Shown here in pieces: positions 8,609 to 15,920 of a stretch of 64,000 nucleotides of DNA (positions within the stretch are counted from its first letter, which is position 1; the number at the start of each line of letters is the position of its first letter). The notes below the pieces were generated by a model, which did not search any database, had not been told where the DNA came from, and saw nothing but the letters and a program-made list of their open reading frames with translations. The stretch is from Palsa-147 sp036513895 (GTDB taxonomy: Bacteria > Acidobacteriota > Terriglobia > Acidiferrales > UBA7541). The translations under genes were made by a program, and so were the position numbers. The DNA lies in NCBI GenBank assembly GCA_036513895.1, contig DATBYF010000061.1:1-64000 (forward strand), read 5' to 3'.

Positions 8609-10339
8609 ATGCGCGCGTGGATGAAACCTTTCTTATTGGCGGCAGTCGTTGCTTTGTTGCCGAGCTGGGCAGGCGCTCAGCAAGCAAGCTCGGGTGTCGA
8701 TCAGGTGGTGGATCGCATCACCGCCCGCGAGCAAAAAGAAGTTCAGGTGATCCGGCAATATAGCCCGCTCATCGAAACTTACATTCAAGACATGCGCCCG
8801 GATAAGGAACTCGGCAGCACACCGGTGAAGGATCACTACTTCCTCGGGCTGGCCGATTTCAAGAAGGGCGTTGTAGATCACTCTCTGCTCGACAAGAAAG
8901 CCGGCAAGGGCAAGATGGCGGCTGGACCACTTACGCACCTTTCCGATTTCGTTTCCTCGCAGTACGTTCCTGAAGGCTTCCTGGAAATGGTGTTTGTTGA
9001 CGCCAATGGCTTCGACCGCGCGCACTACCATTTTGATTACGTACGCAAGGAGTTTCTCGGCGAAGTGCGCTGCTTGGTTTTCGATGTGAGCCCTCTGCCG
9101 AAGACGGGCAAGGGCCGTTTCAAGGGCCGCATTTGGGCCACGGAGCAGGACTACACAATCGTCCGTTTCAACGGCGTGTACACGCCGATTGCTACTTTGG
9201 GCGGATTCAATCTTCACTTTGACAGCTGGCGCACAAACATGCAGTCGGGTCTTTGGCTGCCTACGTACGTCTACAGCCAGGAATCGAACCTCAAGGATGT
9301 CTTTGGCGGCAGCGTGCGTTTCAAGTCGCAAACGCGCCTTTGGGGCTACAACCTGAGGAACGCCGGACGCGAGAGCGAATTCAGCGAATTGACAGTGGAA
9401 GCACCGGGCGCGATTCAGGATCAGGCTGCTGCGTCTCAGGATCCTTCACCGGTCGAGGCAGAGCGGCAATGGCAGCATGAAGCCGAGGACAACGTGATCG
9501 AGCGGCTGCAACGCTCGGGCTTGATGGCGCCCTCGGGTCCCGTGGATAAAGTTCTGGCCACAGTGGTCAACAACATTGAATACACAAGCAACGTTGATAT
9601 TCAGCCCGAAGTTCGATGCCGCGTTTTGCTGACTTCAACGCTTGAGTCTTTTTCGATCGGCCACACCATCGTAATCAGCCGCGGCTTGCTCGACGTGCTT
9701 CCGGATGAGGCTAGCCTGGCAGCGATGCTCGCGCAGGAAATGGGCGAGATCATCGTGACCAAGCCTTCCACCGATCAGTGGGGCTTCAACGATTTGACGA
9801 ACATTCCGACGACGGAAATCATGGCTCGGTTGTCGTTCCGCGACAATGCCCATGATGCCGATCTCGCGAACCAGAAGGCACTCGAACTCTTGAAGGCGTC
9901 TCCTTACAAGGAGAAGCTTGCAAACGCGGGTCTGTTTCTAAAACAGCTGGATGCGGAGCAGAAGGCGTTGCCGGCCTTGATCAATCCGAAGCTCGGCAAC
10001 CGCGTCTATCTCGCCCAGCAATTAGTAGGGTCGGCGCCACAGATCCAGATGGCCAAATTGGACCAGATTTCCGCACTGCCACTTGGAGGCCGCATCAAGA
10101 TGGATGCCTGGTCGGACAAGGTTGACATGGTCAAGAATAAGCCAGTAGCGTTGATTTCGGAACGCGAGAAGATGCCGTTCGAAGTCACACCGTTCTTGCC
10201 CTATCTAACCTACTATTCGAATACTCCGGCTTCGTCACAGGCTGATAAGACGGATGCAAAACCGGCCGAAGCCACAACGCAACAGCCGGCGGCTGAGCCA
10301 CAATCACAGCAACCGCAACAACCGCAGCCGCAAGATTGA
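8609..10339 (+). CDS. Exported M48-like protein lacking the zinc-binding motif
   Basis: A 576-aa secreted protein (signal MKPFLLAAVVALLPSWAGAQQ; AAGGGGA before the ATG). The first 270 residues resemble an outer-membrane-lipoprotein-sorting-like beta region (AHYHFDYVRKEFLG, TGKGRFKGRIWATEQDY) and I cannot name a family with confidence. The second half has the layout of an M48 peptidase (IVISRGLLDVLPDEASLAAMLAQEMGEIIV, later HDADLANQKALELL), but the expected HExxH reads QEMGE and both zinc histidines are lost. Catalysis by the usual mechanism is therefore unlikely. The tail is a Gln/Pro-rich disordered stretch. It probably forms an operon with the TonB-type gene, and a strong terminator follows at 10365. 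Confidence 0.8.
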   Translation: MRAWMKPFLLAAVVALLPSWAGAQQASSGVDQVVDRITAREQKEVQVIRQYSPLIETYIQDMRPDKELGSTPVKDHYFLGLADFKKGVVDHSLLDKKAGKGKMAAGPLTHLSDFVSSQYVPEGFLEMVFVDANGFDRAHYHFDYVRKEFLGEVRCLVFDVSPLPKTGKGRFKGRIWATEQDYTIVRFNGVYTPIATLGGFNLHFDSWRTNMQSGLWLPTYVYSQESNLKDVFGGSVRFKSQTRLWGYNLRNAGRESEFSELTVEAPGAIQDQAAASQDPSPVEAERQWQHEAEDNVIERLQRSGLMAPSGPVDKVLATVVNNIEYTSNVDIQPEVRCRVLLTSTLESFSIGHTIVISRGLLDVLPDEASLAAMLAQEMGEIIVTKPSTDQWGFNDLTNIPTTEIMARLSFRDNAHDADLANQKALELLKASPYKEKLANAGLFLKQLDAEQKALPALINPKLGNRVYLAQQLVGSAPQIQMAKLDQISALPLGGRIKMDAWSDKVDMVKNKPVALISEREKMPFEVTPFLPYLTYYSNTPASSQADKTDAKPAEATTQQPAAEPQSQQPQQPQPQD

Positions 10340-10364
10340 GTACGAGTTTTTCCTCCTACGCGAA

Positions 10365-10401
10365 GGCCCGGTGATCGTCAGAACCGATCACCGGGCCTTT
10401 T
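10365..10401 (+). terminator. Strong rho-independent terminator
   Basis: GGCCCGGTGATCG (10365-10377), a 7-nt loop and CGATCACCGGGCC (10385-10397) form a perfect 13-bp stem followed by TTTTCGTTTTC. It lies 25 bp after the M48-like gene. Confidence 0.92.
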
Positions 10402-10517
10402 CGTTTTCGGGGCCCGAAGCTCGCAGTCCTACCGACAGGCTTGCCACTGTCGCTCCCGAATCGAATTTCTCACACGTAAGGCAGGATTGCGCGAAACTCA
10501 GTCTGAGAGAAATTCGC

Positions 10518-13079
10518 ATGGCCGTGAGGCACGGTTCACTCGCCGAATACTTCAGGTCCGATTCGCGGCCAAGCCGCGAAATTGCAGTGGTATGGCACAG
10601 CGGCTTTCGAACGGACCGCTGGACCTACGGAACGCTATTGTCAGTGGCGTCGCAGTTCGCGCGCGAACTCGAATCTCGTGGCATTTCGCGAGGCGACCGC
10701 GTCCTAATTTGGGGCGGAAGCTCCGGTGAATGGCTGGCGGTGTTTCTCGGCTGCCTTCTGCGCGGCGCAGTCAGCGTGCCGATGGATGCCATCGCGTCCC
10801 CGGAATTCGCGCGCCGGGTGGCGGATGAGGCGAAGGTCAGATTAGCCGTTATCGCACGCGATCTGCCCGCGATTGAGGGAATTCCTACGCTCACGCTGGA
10901 CGACCTTCGCGCCTCGCTCAGCGTCCACGTTAAATCCCCTTACAACCCGCCCAAGCTCCAGCGGGAGGATATCCTGGAGATAGTCTTTACTTCGGGGACG
11001 ACGGCTGAGCCACGCGGCGTTGTCCTGACTCACGGCAACATACTGTCTGGCCTCGAACCAATCGAGACGGAAATCGCAAAGTACCGCCGCTACGAACGTT
11101 TCTTTCATCCGTTGAAGCTACTCAATCTTTTGCCGCTCAGCCACGTGTTCGGGCAAATCCTCGGAATCTTTATTCCACAGATTCTGGGCGGAACGGCGAT
11201 CTTTCTTGATTCGTTGCGGCCCGGGGAAGTCGCGGCGACGATTCGCCGGGAGCGCGTGTCGGTCCTGGTGACGGTGCCACGCCTAATCGAGTCTTTGCGC
11301 GACAAACTCGAACGCGATCTGGAAGCGGAAGGCCAGCTCGACGCCTTTTATCTCGATCTTGCTGCCGCCGAGAAAGAGAGCTTTCTCAAGCGGTGGTGGC
11401 GATTCCGAAAAATCCATTCGCGGTTTGGCTGGAAATTCTGGGCGCTGATATCCGGAGGCGCCGCGCTGCGATCCGAAGAAGAAAAGTTCTGGAGCCGGCT
11501 TGGTTACGCCGTGATTCAAGGCTACGGCCTGACGGAAACCGCGTCGCTGATCAGCGTGAACCATCCTTTCAAGTTGGGCGAAGGCTCAATCGGGAAGGTC
11601 CTGCCGGGCCAGGAAGTGAAGCTCGACGAGAACGGCGAGTTGATGGTGCGGGGAGAGAATATCGCTGCCGGATATTGGAAGGGCGGACAGCTGACGCCGC
11701 TCGGCGAGGGCGGATGGTTCCGTACCGGCGACTTTGCCGATCGGGATGACGAGGGCCGGCTGTATTTTCGCGGCCGCCAGAAAAACGTGATCGTCACGCC
11801 CGAAGGAATGAAAGTTTTTCCGGAAGATTTGGAAGCGGAGCTACGCAAGAATCGAAGCGTCCGCGATTGCGTTGTGCTCGGGCTGGACGTGCAGGGCGAC
11901 GGAAACGCGGAGGCGTGCGCTGTTTTGCTGTTGCGCGAAACGGGCGGCGACGCAAATGCCGTAGCCGAATCAGCCGTGAGACAGGCGAACCAATCCCTCG
12001 CCTCCTATCAGCAAATCCGCCGGTGGTTCCTTTGGAAGGATCAGGATTTCCCGCGAACGCCCACGCAAAAGCCTGTGCTCGCGAAGATTCGCGAAGTCGT
12101 GACGGCCGAAATGGAAAGGCGCGAGCCCGCGCAGGAAATTCCAGCCAGCGCTCTCACGGAACTCATCTCCCAAATTACGCACAGGAAGCCGAGGCAGCCT
12201 TCGCCGGGCGATGAGCTCTCCTCCGATTTGAATCTCAGTTCAGTGGATCGCGTGGAACTGATGAGCGCTCTCGAAGACAGATACCAGGTGGATTTAAGCG
12301 AGAAGCGCTTTTCAGAGGCGAAGACGGTCGGCGATCTCGAGCAGTTGCTGACCGCGCCCGCGGCGCCTGCGCACGGATTTGTATATCCGCGCTGGGCGCA
12401 GCGCTGGCCTTTTCGTGTCTGGCGCTTTCTTATCTATTACGCGCTCACCTGGCCAGCAACGATGATCCTCGCCGCTCCTCGGGTACGCGGACGCAAACGG
12501 ATTAGATCGGCCGACGGACCATTTCTTGTGGTTTCCAATCATGTGACCTACCTCGATGTCGGGTTTGTGCTGGCGGGCTTGCCATTTCGTATCCGGCATC
12601 ATCTGGCAACGGCGATGGATGGCGAAAGACTCGCAGCGATGCGGCTCCCGCCGGCGGAATTCTCGTTTCCACGCCGCTTGCTCGAACGTTTGAAGTATTT
12701 TCTGGTGGTGTCGTTGTTCAACGTGTTTCCGCTGCCGCGCCGTTCAGGATTCCGCGAAAGTTTTTCCTATGCAGGCGAACTGATCGAACGGGGCGAAAGC
12801 GTCCTCATCTTTCCGGAAGGCGAATTAACCAATGATGGATCGGTCGCGACGTTTCATGGAGGAATCGGGCTGCTGGCGTCACAATTGAAAGTACCGGTTG
12901 TTCCAGTGAGGATTGACGGTCTCTTCGAAATTCGGCAGGCAGGCAAGCGAATGGCGCGACCAGGGACGGTGCGCGTGACAATCGGCGAGCCGGTGAAGTT
13001 TCCGCCGGAAGCGACTCCGGACGAAATCACGCAAGAGCTTCGGCACCGCGTGATATTGATCGAACCGCCGAGCGATTAA
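10518..13079 (+). CDS. Fused acyl-ACP/CoA synthetase - acyl carrier - PlsC acyltransferase
   Basis: An 853-aa three-domain fusion. Residues about 10-545 are an adenylate-forming acyl synthetase (FTSGTTAEPRGV, GYGLTETASL, FRTGDFADRDDEGRLYFRGRQK). A short acyl-carrier-like domain follows, with DLNLSSVDRVELMSAL where the serine would carry phosphopantetheine. The C-terminal 220 residues are a PlsC acyltransferase (VVSNHVTYLDVGFVL is NHxxxxD-like; FPEGELTNDG). Together these could activate a fatty acid, hold it on the internal carrier and transfer it to a lysophospholipid, like E. coli Aas but in reversed domain order and with a built-in carrier. The start at 10518 sits downstream of the 10365 terminator with a weak GAGA ribosome site. 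The stop overlaps the convergent kinase gene by 4 bp. Confidence 0.87.
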   Translation: MAVRHGSLAEYFRSDSRPSREIAVVWHSGFRTDRWTYGTLLSVASQFARELESRGISRGDRVLIWGGSSGEWLAVFLGCLLRGAVSVPMDAIASPEFARRVADEAKVRLAVIARDLPAIEGIPTLTLDDLRASLSVHVKSPYNPPKLQREDILEIVFTSGTTAEPRGVVLTHGNILSGLEPIETEIAKYRRYERFFHPLKLLNLLPLSHVFGQILGIFIPQILGGTAIFLDSLRPGEVAATIRRERVSVLVTVPRLIESLRDKLERDLEAEGQLDAFYLDLAAAEKESFLKRWWRFRKIHSRFGWKFWALISGGAALRSEEEKFWSRLGYAVIQGYGLTETASLISVNHPFKLGEGSIGKVLPGQEVKLDENGELMVRGENIAAGYWKGGQLTPLGEGGWFRTGDFADRDDEGRLYFRGRQKNVIVTPEGMKVFPEDLEAELRKNRSVRDCVVLGLDVQGDGNAEACAVLLLRETGGDANAVAESAVRQANQSLASYQQIRRWFLWKDQDFPRTPTQKPVLAKIREVVTAEMERREPAQEIPASALTELISQITHRKPRQPSPGDELSSDLNLSSVDRVELMSALEDRYQVDLSEKRFSEAKTVGDLEQLLTAPAAPAHGFVYPRWAQRWPFRVWRFLIYYALTWPATMILAAPRVRGRKRIRSADGPFLVVSNHVTYLDVGFVLAGLPFRIRHHLATAMDGERLAAMRLPPAEFSFPRRLLERLKYFLVVSLFNVFPLPRRSGFRESFSYAGELIERGESVLIFPEGELTNDGSVATFHGGIGLLASQLKVPVVPVRIDGLFEIRQAGKRMARPGTVRVTIGEPVKFPPEATPDEITQELRHRVILIEPPSD

Positions 13080-14395
13080 TTCCCGAGCGCAAGGCGCAGC
13101 CTCGCTTCGCAACCGTGCCCTTGCGGCACGTTTTCGAGCGTGAGCGTGCCGCGATGCGCTTCCGCGATTTGCCGGCTGAGGACGAGCCCAATCCCCGAGC
13201 CGCCCGGTTTGGTGGTAAAAAACGGAACGAATAAGTTCGCCGGATTTGGAATACCCGGGCCTTCGTCTTTCACCCAGACTTCGAGATAGCCGTCGAGCGA
13301 CTTCCATCCGACTTGCACGCCGCCTCCGGTTTCGAGCGATGCGTCCACCGCGTTGTGCACGAGATTGATTAAAAGCTGCTCGAGTTGATCGGGATCGGCA
13401 TTGATTTTCAACTCCGGGCCTGCGTTCAAACCAATCTGCATGCGCGGTTCGAGCCCGGCAACGCGACGGATCCACGGTCCCACTTCCATTGTCTGCAAAG
13501 CCGGCGGCGGCAATTTCGCTAGGCGAGCGTAAGCATTCATGAAACGCGCCAGGCTATCCGAGCGCGTGGCTATCACTACGAGGCCGCGCTGCATATCTTC
13601 TTCCCAATCCGACGCGCGCGTCGGGCGTTTCAAGAGAGTTGCCAAGTTCTCGGCGACGGATTTGATGGGCGCCAACGAGTTATTGAGCTCGTGCCCCAGC
13701 ACACGAATCAGACGCTGCCACGCTTGACGCTCTTCCTCACGCAAGGCGCGGCTTAAATCGGAAATCACGAGCAACTGGTGCGCGAGGCCTCCTTCGCGAA
13801 AACTGCCTCGGCGAATTTCCCAACGCCCCGATTTTCCCGGGAACGCGATGGCTTCTATGTGCGGCCCTTCGTATGCCAGGCAATTCGCCAGGCCCAATTC
13901 GGCCGCGGTTCGCCCCATGACGCGAATGGCGGGCTGGTCGAGAAGGCGCTCACCGGCTCGATTCACGAGCCTGAGGCGTCCGCTGCCGTCAAACGCGAAT
14001 ACGGCGACGTCAATTTCCTCCATCACCTTGCGGAGGAGAGCGGTGGCTTCAAGTGCGCCGAGACGCTGGCGGTGCAGTGTGTCGCCGAGCGCGTTTACTT
14101 CGCGCAGTACTTCACCTAGCACGTCGTCGCGATTTGCTCCGCGAGCGCGGATGGAGAAATCGCCTTCCCTCAGCGCGGCAAGCAAATTCGAAAGGGTGCG
14201 CATCGGGAAGACCACTCGTTGTTCAGCGCTGAAGGCAAAGCCGAGCCACGCAACGGCAATGACAACGGTGAGCGTCCACTGCACCCGAGGTGTGAAATTG
14301 CCGAACCAGAGCAGAAGCAGCGCGACGCCCGTGCCTACGCCGCCCGCCGCGAGCGCCAGCAGGAGGATGCGCCGCTCGTACGCGAGTGGACTCAA
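13076..14395 (-). CDS. Membrane sensor histidine kinase, NtrY-like
   Basis: Autophosphorylates on histidine and passes phosphate to a partner receiver. The 439 aa hold two membrane helices (residues about 10-30 and 38-58), a HAMP-like linker (VVFPMRTLSNLLAALREGDFS), a PAS-like domain (about 120-210), the phosphoacceptor H235 in LGHELNNSLAPIKS, the N box around N344/N348 (NLVHNAVDA), the G1 box DEGPGIPN and the G2 box GGSGIGLVLS. Its start overlaps the stop of the sigma-54 activator by 4 bp, so the pair is translationally coupled. It is the only histidine kinase in the 24-kb permease array and the natural partner of both array receivers. There is almost no periplasmic loop, so it probably senses a membrane or cytoplasmic signal. 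Confidence 0.9.
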   Translation of the reverse strand: MSPLAYERRILLLALAAGGVGTGVALLLLWFGNFTPRVQWTLTVVIAVAWLGFAFSAEQRVVFPMRTLSNLLAALREGDFSIRARGANRDDVLGEVLREVNALGDTLHRQRLGALEATALLRKVMEEIDVAVFAFDGSGRLRLVNRAGERLLDQPAIRVMGRTAAELGLANCLAYEGPHIEAIAFPGKSGRWEIRRGSFREGGLAHQLLVISDLSRALREEERQAWQRLIRVLGHELNNSLAPIKSVAENLATLLKRPTRASDWEEDMQRGLVVIATRSDSLARFMNAYARLAKLPPPALQTMEVGPWIRRVAGLEPRMQIGLNAGPELKINADPDQLEQLLINLVHNAVDASLETGGGVQVGWKSLDGYLEVWVKDEGPGIPNPANLFVPFFTTKPGGSGIGLVLSRQIAEAHRGTLTLENVPQGHGCEARLRLALGN

Positions 14396-15825
14396 AGGTT
14401 GTATTTCTGCAAGCGGCGATAGAGGGCGCTGCGGCTGAGGCCCAGCGCCTTGCTGGCGTGGCTCACGTTGCCGCCAAAGCGCGCCAGCGCTTTCTGGATG
14501 AGCACGCGCTCGACGTCTTCGAGGCCCATATCGTCGAGGCGCAACGAAGTTTCGCGGGAGACGCGCAGACCAAGATCGCTTGCGCGCACTTGATCGCCTT
14601 CGGCGAGGAGCACGGCGCGTTCCACGGAGTGATCGAGCTCACGCACATTTCCCGGCCAAGGATGGTCGAGCATCAATTGCAGCGCTACTGGCTCGAATCC
14701 CGCGAGATTCTTGCGGTATCGCTGCGCCGAACTGCGCAGAAAATGCAGTGCCAGGAGAGGAATGTCTTCTTTGCGTTCGCGCAGAGGCGGCACATGGATT
14801 TCAATGGTGTTCAGGCGGAAGAGCAAGTCCTCGCGGAATTTTCCAGCGCGAACTTCGGTGGAAATATCGGCGTTCGTCGCGGAGAGGATTCTTACGTCCA
14901 CGCGGCGGGTGGTCGAGGATCCAACGCGCTCCAGTTCTCCCGTTTCGAGGGCGCGAAGCAATTTGGCCTGGAGATTCATCGGGACATTGGCGATTTCGTC
15001 GAGGAACAAGGTGCCGCTGTCGGCGAGCTCGAAACGTCCCACGCGATCCGTCTTCGCGTCGGTAAATGCGCCTTTGACATGGCCGAATAGTTCGCTCTCG
15101 AAAATTCCCTCGGGTAGGCCGCCTGCATTGACGGTGACCAATGGGCGCCCGGAGCGAGGCGAGAGAGCGTGCAGCGTGCGTGCGACCACGTCTTTGCCCG
15201 TACCGTGATCACCGGTGATAAGCACGTTTGCGTCGGACGGGCCGACGCGCGCGATTAATTCGATTACCGGCCGCATGGCCGGAGACTCGGCGATCAAAGT
15301 CGGGCGTCCGTCCGCTCGCAGCAGGCGATTTTCGGCCTCAAGCCGCTGGCTGCGCCGGATGGCATGGGCGAGTTCGATCTGCGTCTTAAGAATGGCGAGG
15401 AGGCGGTTATTTTCCCACGGCTTCTGAACGAAATCTTTTGCTCCGCGCCGCATGGCCTCCACTGCGAGTTCGAGGCTCCCCCACGCGGTCATCACGATGA
15501 TCGGCACAGCGCCGTCTTTCGCTCGGATGTTGGAAAGCAGGTCAAGGCCTTCTTGCCCCGACGTGGTATCGCGCGCGTAATTGAGGTCGATCAGAATTGC
15601 ATCGAATTCGCGCGTGTCGAGCGCGGCGAGCACGGCCGCCGGCGAAGCTACCGTCTCCGTCTCGAATCCTTCGCTCTTTAGAAGCAAACGCAGAGCTTCA
15701 CGCACGTCCGCTTGATCGTCGGCGACGAGGATTCGAGTACGATTGGATGGCGAGGGCATGGGCGATTTCGTTTCGAGCTTAGCGCTATACGGAGCTTCTC
15801 CCGTTTCCACTATCGGAGTTGACAT
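14392..15825 (-). CDS. Sigma-54-dependent response regulator, NtrC family
   Basis: A 477-aa activator with receiver (about 30-145; phosphoacceptor D80 in ILIDLNYARD), AAA+ domain (Walker A GDHGTGKD, Walker B LFLDEIANV, arginine finger region FREDLLFRLN) and a Fis-type helix-turn-helix at the C-terminus (NVSHASKALGLSRSALYRRL). The sigma-54-contacting loop reads GAFTDA instead of GAFTGA, and Walker A has His where Glu or Ser is usual. The ATG at 15825 is preceded by AGGG at 5 nt; a GTG two codons earlier is also possible. Probable targets are promoters of the permease array, but I found no convincing -24/-12 site in the array gaps. Confidence 0.9.
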   Translation of the reverse strand: MSTPIVETGEAPYSAKLETKSPMPSPSNRTRILVADDQADVREALRLLLKSEGFETETVASPAAVLAALDTREFDAILIDLNYARDTTSGQEGLDLLSNIRAKDGAVPIIVMTAWGSLELAVEAMRRGAKDFVQKPWENNRLLAILKTQIELAHAIRRSQRLEAENRLLRADGRPTLIAESPAMRPVIELIARVGPSDANVLITGDHGTGKDVVARTLHALSPRSGRPLVTVNAGGLPEGIFESELFGHVKGAFTDAKTDRVGRFELADSGTLFLDEIANVPMNLQAKLLRALETGELERVGSSTTRRVDVRILSATNADISTEVRAGKFREDLLFRLNTIEIHVPPLRERKEDIPLLALHFLRSSAQRYRKNLAGFEPVALQLMLDHPWPGNVRELDHSVERAVLLAEGDQVRASDLGLRVSRETSLRLDDMGLEDVERVLIQKALARFGGNVSHASKALGLSRSALYRRLQKYNL

Positions 15826-15920
15826 GTTCACCCTGGGTCCATTTTGGATTCATTGGCTTTAATCAATATTCCGTGCTGGCAACTTTGTCGCGATTGTTGC
15901 GAGCCGCAGAGATCATCTGC

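Noticed and set aside
15840..15900. Possible -24/-12 element before the sigma-54 activator (CAGCACGGAATATTGA on the minus strand)
   Set aside because: Two mismatches in the -24 box, spacing off by one and no GC at -12.
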